NCBI GenBank assembly: GCA_002315655.1
Contig: DCHO01000033.1
Location: 7,466 to 32,155 of the forward strand
Reading direction: 5' to 3'
DNA: 24,690 nt
From: Christensenella sp. UBA1750
Lineage (GTDB): Bacteria; Bacillota; Clostridia; Christensenellales; UBA1750
Shown here in pieces: positions 1 to 6,403 of this stretch. Made by a program: the position numbers and the translations under genes. The notes beneath the pieces are model-generated. The model saw nothing but the letters and a program-made list of their open reading frames with translations, made no database searches and was not told the DNA's origin. Within the stretch, counting starts at the first letter, position 1; each line of letters starts with the position of its first letter.

Positions 1-19
1 TACCTGTAAACACACATTC

Positions 20-64
20 AATCGGTCTTGTATGAGAAAAAACCCCATGCAAGGCCGATTTTTT
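20..64 (+). terminator. Rho-independent terminator of an upstream gene
   Basis: A 15-base arm at 20-34 pairs with 46-60 through 13 Watson-Crick pairs and two G-T wobbles, around a 11-base A-rich loop. The 3' arm runs into a six-T tract. It would end a plus-strand transcript entering from the left edge; that gene lies outside the window. Confidence 0.8.
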
Positions 65-96
65 GCAGGATTGAAACAACTGAAAATCCCGCTTCA

Positions 97-105
97 TGGT
101 ATAAT
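97..105 (+). promoter_or_regulatory. Extended -10 promoter for the 150-1454 / radA transcript
   Basis: A consensus TATAAT sits at 100-105 and is preceded by TG plus one base, the extended -10 motif. No good -35 hexamer is found at 16-18 bases upstream, which is typical of extended -10 promoters. Transcription would start near 112, giving a leader of about 38 bases that carries the GAAGGAGAGG ribosome site before ATG 150. Confidence 0.6.
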
Positions 106-149
106 CTATCTTAGGAAAGACTGATTTTCTTTCCCGAAGGAGAGGCATC

Positions 150-1454
150 ATGGAAAAGAAACCAAAGCGCCGTGGGCGTTCGTACTTAAAAGATGAGCCC
201 GAAAGCAAGGGCTTGGAGCTGAAAAACATACGCTGGTCGGCGGTCGTTGTGACGGCGACTTTGCTCATCGCGGTCGTTTTCGCGCTGGCCTTGGGCATCA
301 AGTCCTGCTCCGTGCGCGCCAACAAGGAAAAAGTGGATGTGGTGCCCACCGCCACACAGCAGGCGGGCGCACAGGATGATCTGGTCGTGACCACCCAGAC
401 GCCCGAACCGGGTGCGCTGACAGGTGAGAGCATCGAAACCGCCTTTGACCTCTCCGACGGCATCGTGTCGGTGCAGTCCGAGGAAAAGTTCATCAACACC
501 CCCGACGTGTTCGGGCACGAAATGGTCTATTCCGCCGGAACGGGCAGTCTTTTGGAGCCGGTGCTCAAAACCCTCTATCTGTACGATCTGGACACCGGAA
601 CCGAAACCAAGCTTGCCACCGTGCAGCTCAAAAACGGCGAAATCTTTGAAACGGTACTCAATGCCAGCTACATTGCATGGCTGGAAACCGACCAGCAGGG
701 CAAAAACGCCATCTATGTGCTGGAACGCACTGAGGGCGCGACCCCCAAGCTCATCAAGGAATGTGCCTTCGCCGTTCCGAAGCTGCGGCTGTCGCAGGAT
801 TTCCTCATCTGGGTGGAGCAGGACGAGGACAAGGAGGAACGCCTCTACGTCGTTGATCTCGTCTCCGAGGAAAACGCCTCCATTCCCGGCTTTGCGGAGT
901 CCATGGATCGCATGATGACCACCTATGGCGTGTCCGCCCCGGGCATCTACGACACGCAGGTGATCTGGGCGGCGCAGGATCCGAACCAAAGTGAGGAGGA
1001 CAGCATCCTAAACGGCGAAAAGAGTGCCATTTACCATTGCGACATCACGATGTTTGCCGAGGACGATTACGCGCCCTCCGCGTTTTCCCCCAATATGTAC
1101 GTTCACGACCCCGTGACCAACGGACAGGCATGGGCGTGGATCGACAAGAACAAAGCCCCCGACTCCGCGCTGTACCTGCGCGTGGGCGAGGGGGAGGTGG
1201 TCAAGATCGCCGACGGCGTAATCACCTACGCGCTGGGCGAGGATATGCTCATTTTCGGCAAGGACGGCGGCATTTACGCCTATTTCTACAACGAGGGTAC
1301 CTTTGCGCGGCTCAACGGTGCTTCTGATCGCGGCATCCTGCCCGTGGTCTCCGGGCGGCGCGTCACCTGGTTCAACAAGACCGGGGACAGCAAGGACGAA
1401 CTCAATTACATCTATGTGCCCATCACTTCCAAGGAGGAAAATGCCGATGGCTAA
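150..1454 (+). CDS. Membrane-anchored protein, probable extracellular beta-propeller-like domain, function unknown
   Basis: I do not recognise this 434-residue protein. It starts with a very basic segment (KKPKRRGR), then one hydrophobic helix at about residues 30-50, then a long polar acidic domain. That pattern fits a type II membrane protein with its bulk outside the cell. The outer domain has recurring short units of the form I-x-W-hydrophobic followed by Y-hydrophobic-hydrophobic-D/E, resembling TolB or DUF5050-like propeller blades; this is a fold guess from pattern only. A linker at about residues 53-95 is rich in T, P, Q and G. The start is supported by GAAGGAGAGG just upstream. The stop codon lies inside radA, whose ribosome site AAGGAGG is within the last codons of this gene, so the two are translationally coupled. 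No catalytic motif was seen. Confidence 0.85.
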   Translation: MEKKPKRRGRSYLKDEPESKGLELKNIRWSAVVVTATLLIAVVFALALGIKSCSVRANKEKVDVVPTATQQAGAQDDLVVTTQTPEPGALTGESIETAFDLSDGIVSVQSEEKFINTPDVFGHEMVYSAGTGSLLEPVLKTLYLYDLDTGTETKLATVQLKNGEIFETVLNASYIAWLETDQQGKNAIYVLERTEGATPKLIKECAFAVPKLRLSQDFLIWVEQDEDKEERLYVVDLVSEENASIPGFAESMDRMMTTYGVSAPGIYDTQVIWAAQDPNQSEEDSILNGEKSAIYHCDITMFAEDDYAPSAFSPNMYVHDPVTNGQAWAWIDKNKAPDSALYLRVGEGEVVKIADGVITYALGEDMLIFGKDGGIYAYFYNEGTFARLNGASDRGILPVVSGRRVTWFNKTGDSKDELNYIYVPITSKEENADG

Positions 1455-2823
1455 GGCAAAAACGCTGTTCGTGTGCGCCGCCTGCGGCTATGAGAGCGCC
1501 AAATGGATGGGCAAATGCCCCTCCTGTGGCGAGTGGAACAAGATGGAAGAGGTGGAGCAGACCCCGGATGTGCCCTCCGGCTTCGGGGCGCAGAGAAAGC
1601 CCACCGTGATTGCCCCCACAAAACCCCTGCACACGCTCTCCGAGATCGAAGAAGACGAGGAGATTCGCGAAAATTCCGACATCAGCGAATTTGACCGGGT
1701 TTTAGGCGGCGGCATTGTGCCGGGTTCGCTGGTGCTCATCGGCGGCGACCCGGGCATCGGAAAATCCACCCTGCTTTTGCAGGTTTCGGCAAATTTGGCC
1801 TCCGTCGGGAAAAAGGTGCTCTATGTGTCCGGCGAGGAATCCGTGCGGCAGATCAAGATGCGTGCCCGGCGGCTCTGCGCCGGGGACAGCGGGCTTTATG
1901 TGCTCTCGGAAACCAACATGGACGAGATCGAAGCCCAGCGGGCTGCGCTCTGCCCGGACTTTATGGTGGTGGACTCCATCCAGACCGTCTACGTTCCGGG
2001 GAAAAACACCTCCGCCGGGTCGGTCTCCCAGGTGCGCGAGGCCACGGGAATGCTGATGCGTGCCGCCAAGGAATCCGGCACGACGATTTTCCTGGTCGGG
2101 CACGTCACCAAGGAGGGCGCATTGGCAGGCCCCCGGGTGCTGGAACACATGGTCGATGCCGTGCTCTATTTTGAGGGCGACCGGCATCAGGAATACCGCA
2201 TATTACGCGCCGCGAAAAACCGCTTCGGCTCGGTCAACGAGATCGGCGTGTTCCGCATGGAGCAGTCCGGCATGGTGGAAGTCCCCAACCCCTCCGAGTT
2301 TCTGCTCTCCGGGCGCATCGAAGGCGCGGCGGGGTCGGCTGTGGCCGTCTCCATGGAGGGAACCCGCCCGGTGCTGGTGGATTTGCAGGCCTTAATCGCC
2401 CCCACCACCATGAATTATCCCCGGCGACAGGCGCTGGGCTTTGACTACAACCGAATGTCGCTGCTGCTGGCGGTGCTGGAAAAACGCTGCGGCATGACAC
2501 TCTACAATCAGGATGCCTATGTCAATGTGGCGGGCGGGCTGGAGCTGGACGAACCCGCCTGCGACCTGCCGCTCATGGCGGCGGTGGTCTCCTCCTACCG
2601 CAACACGGCCATCCCGAGGGACTACGTTCTGATGGGCGAGGTCGGGCTTTCCGGCGAGGTTCGCGCGGTGAACATGATTGACCGCCGCGTGGCCGAATGC
2701 ACCCGAATGGGCTTCTCCCGGCTCATCGTCCCCAAGGGCAACCTCCGGCAGATTCACGTTCAGGACGGCATCGAGGTGCGCGGAGTCTCCACCGTCGCCG
2801 AGGCCATGGCGATTCTCTTTTAA
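1447..2823 (+). CDS. radA: DNA repair protein RadA (Sms)
   Basis: A 458-residue protein, the usual RadA length. Its N-terminus has a four-cysteine zinc finger (C10, C13, C24, C27). A RecA-like ATPase core follows, with Walker A GGDPGIGKST at about 99-108 and the RadA-specific KNRFG motif at 257-261. The C-terminal third (about 280-458) is the Lon-protease-like domain. RadA is a DnaB-type helicase that drives branch migration and processing of recombination intermediates. Two ATGs are possible: 1441 lies only 3 bases after AAGGAGG (1431-1437), while 1447 lies 9 bases after it and gives the family-typical MAKAKTLFVC start, so 1447 was chosen. The reading frame stays open upstream to 1303, but that part overlaps the previous gene and is not coding. 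It overlaps that gene by 8 bases and is probably co-transcribed with it. Confidence 0.97.
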   Translation: MAKAKTLFVCAACGYESAKWMGKCPSCGEWNKMEEVEQTPDVPSGFGAQRKPTVIAPTKPLHTLSEIEEDEEIRENSDISEFDRVLGGGIVPGSLVLIGGDPGIGKSTLLLQVSANLASVGKKVLYVSGEESVRQIKMRARRLCAGDSGLYVLSETNMDEIEAQRAALCPDFMVVDSIQTVYVPGKNTSAGSVSQVREATGMLMRAAKESGTTIFLVGHVTKEGALAGPRVLEHMVDAVLYFEGDRHQEYRILRAAKNRFGSVNEIGVFRMEQSGMVEVPNPSEFLLSGRIEGAAGSAVAVSMEGTRPVLVDLQALIAPTTMNYPRRQALGFDYNRMSLLLAVLEKRCGMTLYNQDAYVNVAGGLELDEPACDLPLMAAVVSSYRNTAIPRDYVLMGEVGLSGEVRAVNMIDRRVAECTRMGFSRLIVPKGNLRQIHVQDGIEVRGVSTVAEAMAILF

Positions 2824-2827
2824 TACC

Positions 2828-2861
2828 AAAGGCAGGTGTGCAAAGCGCTTGCCTTTTCTTT
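2828..2861 (+). terminator. Terminator after radA
   Basis: AAAGGCA (2828-2834) pairs with TGCCTTT (2850-2856), with possible extra pairing GTGC/GCGC in the loop. The stem is followed by TTCTTTA. It is a modest hairpin, but it sits just after the radA stop and before a separate promoter. Confidence 0.6.
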
Positions 2862-2890
2862 ATATCGCGCACCTTCCGCTGCGCAAGGAA

Positions 2891-2919
2891 TTGACAAACC
2901 GCCTTAAATGGCGGATAAT
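2891..2919 (+). promoter_or_regulatory. Promoter with operator-like dyad for the Gfo/Idh/MocA gene
   Basis: TTGACA (2891-2896), a 17-base spacer and GATAAT (2914-2919) make a near-consensus sigma-A promoter. The spacer holds the dyad CCGCC-ttaaat-GGCGG (2899-2914), which would place a bound repressor directly between RNA polymerase contacts. The dyad is seen in the sequence; its role as an operator is inferred. Confidence 0.75.
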
Positions 2920-2958
2920 AGAAACAGCGAAACCAAACAGCAAAGGAGATTATTTACC

Positions 2959-3939
2959 ATGTTAAAGGTTGCAATGCTTTCCAAGTGGCACGTTCACGCG
3001 CCCGAATATGCCCGCAGACTGTCCGAAATGGACGACGTGCAGCTCACCGTGGTCTGGGACGAGATTCCCGAGCGCGGCGAAAAGTGGGCAAAGGATTTGG
3101 GCGTGGACTTTGAGCCCGACCTTGACCGTCTGCTGGCGCGGGACGATGTGGATGCCGTGTGCATCGACACCCCCACCAATATGCACAAGGAAGTCATGAT
3201 CAAGGCCGCCAAGGCGAAAAAGCACATCTACACCGAGAAGGTCATGTGCCTAAATGTCAAGGACTGCGACGAAGTGATCAAGGCCATCGAAGAAAACAAC
3301 GTCATCTTCACCATTTCCTTCCCGCAGCGTGCGTGGCCGAAATTCCTCTTCATCAAGAAGGCCATCGAGGACGGCGTGCTGGGAGATGTGACGGTTCTGC
3401 GCTGCCGCAACTGCCATGACGGCGCACTTGCCGGCTGGCTGCCCGATTACTGGTACGACCCCGAGACCACCGGCGGCGGTGCCATGATGGACTTGGGCGC
3501 GCATCCCATGTACCTTTCCGCCTGGATGCTGGGCAATCCCAAGCGCATTTCCTCCACCTTCTGCAATCTGACCGGTCATCAGGTCGAGGACAATACCATT
3601 TCCACCATCGAGTTTGAAAACGGCGCCATCGCGGTTTCCGAAACCTCTCTGGTTTCCCCCATGTGTCCCCAGATCTTCGAGGTCTACGGCACCAAGGGCG
3701 TGATCCTCTGCGAGGACAATTCCATCCGCATCAAGACCAAGGAAACCGCTGAAAAGCTGGAAAACGGCTGGGTCGTGCCCAAGCTGCCCGAGGCGCTGCC
3801 GCATCCCACACGCCAGTGGGTCGATTCCATCCTCTACGGCAAGGAAGTCCGCTACGGCGTCAAGGAAGCCAGAATGCTCACCGCCCTTATGGAGAACGCC
3901 TACATCGCCGACCGCGAAAAGCGCGAGGTGCAGTTCTGA
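2959..3939 (+). CDS. Gfo/Idh/MocA family NAD(P)-dependent oxidoreductase
   Basis: A 326-residue protein of the family that oxidises or reduces sugar, inositol or related hydroxyl groups. The N-terminal Rossmann half (about 1-120) ends in the family motif EK at residues 93-94, where the lysine is the usual catalytic and cofactor-binding residue. The C-terminal half carries GGGAMMDLGAHPMYL, with D178 and H182 in the usual active-site positions. The start at 2959 has AAAGGAGA nine bases upstream and gives the expected MLKVAML strand; the open frame extends to 2908, but that lies over the promoter -10. The nucleotide-binding loop lacks a plain GxGxxG, reading SKWHVHAPE instead, as in several subfamilies. 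It has its own promoter and appears monocistronic, so context gives no substrate. Family certain, substrate unknown. Confidence 0.93.
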   Translation: MLKVAMLSKWHVHAPEYARRLSEMDDVQLTVVWDEIPERGEKWAKDLGVDFEPDLDRLLARDDVDAVCIDTPTNMHKEVMIKAAKAKKHIYTEKVMCLNVKDCDEVIKAIEENNVIFTISFPQRAWPKFLFIKKAIEDGVLGDVTVLRCRNCHDGALAGWLPDYWYDPETTGGGAMMDLGAHPMYLSAWMLGNPKRISSTFCNLTGHQVEDNTISTIEFENGAIAVSETSLVSPMCPQIFEVYGTKGVILCEDNSIRIKTKETAEKLENGWVVPKLPEALPHPTRQWVDSILYGKEVRYGVKEARMLTALMENAYIADREKREVQF

Positions 3940-3968
3940 TTCCGTTTCCCTGAATATTCCGAAAAAAG

Positions 3969-3996
3969 ATGAGGCATCCGAAAAAGGGTGCCTCAT
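3969..3996 (-). terminator. Terminator-like hairpin, left copy
   Basis: An 11-bp stem with one G-T wobble and a GAAAAA loop lies 29 bases after the Gfo/Idh stop. On the plus strand it is followed by TCAGG, not a T-tract. On the minus strand the six A at 3962-3967 become a T-tract, so its proper terminator orientation is minus. It could still stop or stabilise the end of the Gfo/Idh mRNA. Confidence 0.5.
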
Positions 3997-4211
3997 TCAG
4001 GCTGTCAAAAAAGGTAAATAAGTGCATAACAAGACTTGAGATAATTGAGATAATGCACAAAGAAACGGAATAGATTTCACAGAGGGCGCTGGAGACCCGC
4101 AGGTCTCCAGCATAAAGCGAGCCGGAGGGCGGCGTGTACGGCCGCAGGCTCGCCATTCCGATTCGCTTGCAAGCCCGGCCGTGAATCGTAGATGAACAGG
4201 GCTTGCAATTC

Positions 4212-4276
4212 TGTGTCAAAGAACGAAGTTCTTTGACACACTGGATGAGGCATCCGAAAAGGATGTCTCATTTTTT
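4212..4276 (+). terminator. Tandem strong hairpins ending in a Rho-independent terminator
   Basis: A perfect 13-bp stem with a GAA triloop (4212-4240) is followed four bases later by an 11-bp stem (4245-4255/4261-4271) with loop GAAAA and a run of six T. The second is a canonical plus-strand terminator. There is no protein gene directly upstream, so it should terminate either read-through from the Gfo/Idh gene or a non-coding transcript of the multi-hairpin element. Confidence 0.75.
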
Positions 4277-4336
4277 GTCGCTCCGGCTTTGTTCAAAAGT
4301 CAATATCGCAGCTCTACCCGAACCGCGCTTCACTTT

Positions 4337-4374
4337 ATTGAAAATTAAGGGCACATTGTCCCTGAATTTTCAAT
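4337..4374. promoter_or_regulatory. Upstream 38-base palindromic repeat (candidate operator 1)
   Basis: An imperfect palindrome: 15-base arms starting ATTGAAAATTAAGGG (4337-4351) and its partner at 4360-4374, with a single mismatch, around an 8-base centre CACATTGT. It ends 7 bases upstream of the -35 box of the ATPase promoter. A second copy with the same length and 32 of 38 identical bases lies at 4411-4448. The spacing suggests two binding sites for one dimeric DNA-binding protein; that is inference. Confidence 0.7.
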
Positions 4375-4381
4375 AATTTCC

Positions 4382-4410
4382 TTGTCGTCCCTTCCTCTTT
4401 GCTGTATAAT
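4382..4410 (+). promoter_or_regulatory. Promoter of the DUF4143-type ATPase gene
   Basis: TTGTCG (4382-4387), a 17-base spacer and a perfect TATAAT (4405-4410). The predicted start at about 4417 lies inside the second palindromic repeat, so the promoter is bracketed by two repeat copies. Confidence 0.75.
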
Positions 4411-4448
4411 ATTGAAAAACAGGGGCACAATGTACCTGAATTGTCAAT
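4411..4448. promoter_or_regulatory. Downstream 38-base palindromic repeat (candidate operator 2)
   Basis: The second copy of the repeat at 4337-4374, beginning ATTGAAAA and ending TCAAT, with the shared core GGGCACA-x-TGT. It starts directly after the -10 box and ends one base before the ribosome site GAGGAGG (4449-4455). In this position a bound protein would block transcription, or the hairpin in the mRNA leader would affect translation. Confidence 0.7.
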
Positions 4449-4459
4449 GAGGAGGCACC

Positions 4460-5713
4460 ATGGAAATCAAAAGAGACATTTATCTGAACAGGCTGATCAA
4501 CAGAATGCACAACGGAATGATTAAGGTCATCACTGGAATCAGACGTTCCGGGAAATCGTATTTGCTGTTTTCGATTTTTAGGAATTATCTTCTGTCAAAA
4601 GGGATACGGGAAGACCATATCATTTCCATCGAGCTGGATCGCTTTGAAAACAAACCGTACAGGAATCCCGTAACCATTTTGGAATTCATCAAAAGGCGGG
4701 TTGCGGATGATCAAAACTATTATATCTTTCTGGACGAAGTTCAACTGCTGGATGAATTTGCAGATGTGCTGAATTCTCTTCTTCACATCAGAAATGCAGA
4801 TGTGTATGTAACCGGCAGCAATTCGCGGTTTCTGTCCAAAGATATTATCACCGAATTCAGAGGCCGAGGGGATGAAGTCCACATCTACCCAATCAGCTTT
4901 ATGGAATTTATGTCCGTCTATCAGGGAGACAAGTATGAAGGCTGGAGTTCTTATGTGCAATTCGGCGGTCTTCCATTGACCGTGACAATGAGTACAGATG
5001 AACAGAAAACGGAATATTTGACACGATTGTTTGAAGAGACCTATATAAAGGATATAATTGAACGGCACCACATCGAAAAAAAGCAGGAGCTGAATGATCT
5101 GATCAATGTACTGGCTTCCGGGATCGGTTCTCTGACAAATCCATCCAAGATCGAATCTACATTCAAAAGTGCCATTCACTCTGATATAAGCCTGAACACC
5201 GTGCGGAGCTATATTGATTATCTGAAGGATGCTTTTCTGATTGCCGAAGCGAACCGCTATGATGTGAAAGGACGAAAATACATAGGAACGCCGCAGAAAT
5301 ATTATTTTGAGGATATAGGACTTCGGAATGCGAGGCTTGGATTCAGACAGATCGAAGAAACGCACCTGATGGAAAATATCATCTTTAATGAGCTTAGAAT
5401 GCGAGGATTCGCGGTGGATGTTGGCGTTGTTACCAAAAGAAGCAGAGCGGAAACCGAAATTCCGACAAAAAAGCACTTGGAGATTGATTTCGTTGCAAAT
5501 CAAGGCAGCAGACGGTACTATATCCAGTCCGCTTTCAGCATACCCGATGAAGAAAAAAGGCAGCAGGAAAAAGCTTCGCTTGTCAATGTCGGGGATTCGT
5601 TTAAAAAGATCATCATCGTAAAAGACATTGTGAAGCCATGGCACGATAATGACGGAATTCTGACTATGAATATCTATGACTTCCTGCTTAACGGAAACAG
5701 CCTGGAATTATAA
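4460..5713 (+). CDS. ATP-binding protein, AAA_14 / DUF4143 type
   Basis: A 417-residue protein with the layout of the AAA_14-DUF4143 ATPases, which are widespread, often laterally moved and of unclear role. Residues about 1-150 form a P-loop ATPase: Walker A GIRRSGKS at 26-33, Walker B YIFLDEVQ with D92 and E93, then a sensor-like VTGSNSRFLS. The C-terminal half, about 200-400, is the DUF4143-like region, ending in a segment with ExDF-VA and YYIQ-A that resembles the PD-(D/E)xK-type end of this family. AGGAGG sits 4 bases before ATG. Codon use and base composition are visibly more AT-rich than in neighbours, suggesting later acquisition. The gene is alone on its transcript, with its promoter bracketed by two palindromic repeats and a terminator behind it. 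Its biological job is not known. Confidence 0.93.
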   Translation: MEIKRDIYLNRLINRMHNGMIKVITGIRRSGKSYLLFSIFRNYLLSKGIREDHIISIELDRFENKPYRNPVTILEFIKRRVADDQNYYIFLDEVQLLDEFADVLNSLLHIRNADVYVTGSNSRFLSKDIITEFRGRGDEVHIYPISFMEFMSVYQGDKYEGWSSYVQFGGLPLTVTMSTDEQKTEYLTRLFEETYIKDIIERHHIEKKQELNDLINVLASGIGSLTNPSKIESTFKSAIHSDISLNTVRSYIDYLKDAFLIAEANRYDVKGRKYIGTPQKYYFEDIGLRNARLGFRQIEETHLMENIIFNELRMRGFAVDVGVVTKRSRAETEIPTKKHLEIDFVANQGSRRYYIQSAFSIPDEEKRQQEKASLVNVGDSFKKIIIVKDIVKPWHDNDGILTMNIYDFLLNGNSLEL

Positions 5714-5748
5714 AGACGGAATAAAGGATTTTTTTCTATCTTTCTATC

Positions 5749-5781
5749 AAAAACGCCCTGCATCCCGCAGAGCGTTTTTTT
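5749..5781. terminator. Bidirectional terminator between the ATPase and GNAT genes
   Basis: AAAAACGC-c-CTGC (5749-5761) pairs with GCAG-a-GCGTTTTT (5767-5779) with one internal mismatch, followed on the plus strand by more T and preceded by A for the minus strand. It serves two convergent genes. Confidence 0.85.
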
Positions 5782-5800
5782 GCATACGAATATTATGCTT

Positions 5801-6286
5801 TTATAACATATATGTTTCCGTTATTTCGGCGATTTTTATGCATTTCTCGTACCTGTCCTGTTTCAGCTTCGCAAAGCCCATGGCCAGCCAGAACTTTTCC
5901 GCATCCTTTGTAGCGGCTTCCAGCGTGATTTTGCGGACGCCGAGCCTTTGCAGCCGCGTTTCGGTCTCCTGCCAGCAGATTTTTCCTAAGCCCTTGCGTC
6001 TGTGTTCCGGTGAAATCCAGTATTCCATCACCCGGGCGCAGCCTTTTTCCAAGGCGATCTGCGCAAAGCCGATTGCATTCTTTTCTGTTTGATAGCAAAG
6101 CAGGAGCAGGGTGCCGTTTTTCAGGCGGCGTTTCACCTCGTTTCGGTATTCATGGGAGGCAAAATACGCCCGGTCTTCCTCCGTATCATCTTCCGAAAAG
6201 AGGTCGCGGCAGAGATATTCCCACTGTTTTTCAAAATACAGGGGCAAATCGTTTTCCGTCAGTCTGCATATACGAATCGCTTCCAT
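5801..6286 (-). CDS. GNAT family N-acetyltransferase
   Basis: A 161-residue single-domain acetyltransferase that would transfer an acetyl group from acetyl-CoA to an unknown amine. The acetyl-CoA pyrophosphate loop is visible as RRKGLGK (R/Q-x-x-G-x-G pattern) after the strand ARVMEYWISPEH. Downstream, LEAATKDAEKFWLAMGFA matches the usual conserved C-terminal end of the fold. The frame is open to 6352, but AAGGGGG lies 7 bases before the ATG at 6286, giving MEAIRICRLTEND, the normal start of this fold, so that start was chosen. It is transcribed divergently from the sialidase-like gene and shares the terminator at 5749-5781 with the ATPase. Substrate unknown. Confidence 0.92.
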   Translation of the reverse strand: MEAIRICRLTENDLPLYFEKQWEYLCRDLFSEDDTEEDRAYFASHEYRNEVKRRLKNGTLLLLCYQTEKNAIGFAQIALEKGCARVMEYWISPEHRRKGLGKICWQETETRLQRLGVRKITLEAATKDAEKFWLAMGFAKLKQDRYEKCIKIAEITETYML

Positions 6287-6345
6287 TTCTGCGCCCCCTT
6301 TCCGGGTTTTAGTATAGCACAATTCGGGAAAAAGTGCATCCGTGC

Positions 6346-6374
6346 TTTTCAAGGGGCGAATTGTGGGGTATAAT
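6346..6374 (+). promoter_or_regulatory. Promoter of the sialidase-aminopeptidase-FTR operon
   Basis: TTTTCA (6346-6351), a 17-base spacer and a perfect TATAAT (6369-6374). Transcription would begin near 6381, leaving a very short leader that contains AAAGGAGG. Confidence 0.7.
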
Positions 6375-6403
6375 GGAGAAAAAAGGTAAAGGAGGAATCC
6401 CCT

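Larger units (their letters stand above)
3968..4276. repeat. Multi-hairpin intergenic element bounded by duplicated terminator hairpins
   Basis: This stretch holds no convincing gene. It is a row of strong inverted repeats: ATGAGGCATCC/GGGTGCCTCAT (3969-3979/3986-3996); GTGCAT/ATGCAC (4022-4027/4053-4058) around a tandem TTGAGATAA; a perfect 10-bp stem GCTGGAGACC (4088-4097/4102-4111); a nested stem GCGAGCC/GGCTCGC (4117-4123/4147-4153) enclosing GCGGC/GCCGC; a perfect 10-bp stem TTGCAAGCCC (4167-4176/4199-4208); a perfect 13-bp stem with GAA loop (4212-4224/4228-4240); and ATGAGGCATCC/GGATGTCTCAT (4245-4255/4261-4271) followed by six T. The first and last hairpins are near copies, as if a roughly 245-base unit were inserted into, or carries, a terminator. 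It may be a dispersed MITE-like repeat or a structured RNA. Which of these it is cannot be settled from one copy. Confidence 0.6.

Noticed and set aside
3887..4271. Two minus-strand open frames (about 110 and 64 codons) across the hairpin element
   Set aside because: They are built from the inverted repeats, lack ribosome sites, and one runs into the oxidoreductase gene. They are more likely translations of a repeat than genes.
3968..4448. Possible CRISPR array or tRNA cluster from the repeated elements
   Set aside because: The repeats are not regularly spaced with unique spacers, and no cloverleaf with conserved T-loop bases was found.
4595..5644. A 349-codon minus-strand frame opposite the ATPase
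   Set aside because: The plus-strand ATPase has Walker motifs, a promoter and a ribosome site. The antisense frame has none of these.
6311..6316. TATACT on the minus strand as the promoter of the GNAT gene at 5801-6286
   Set aside because: No acceptable -35 or extended -10 was found at the right distance, so only the gene is reported.
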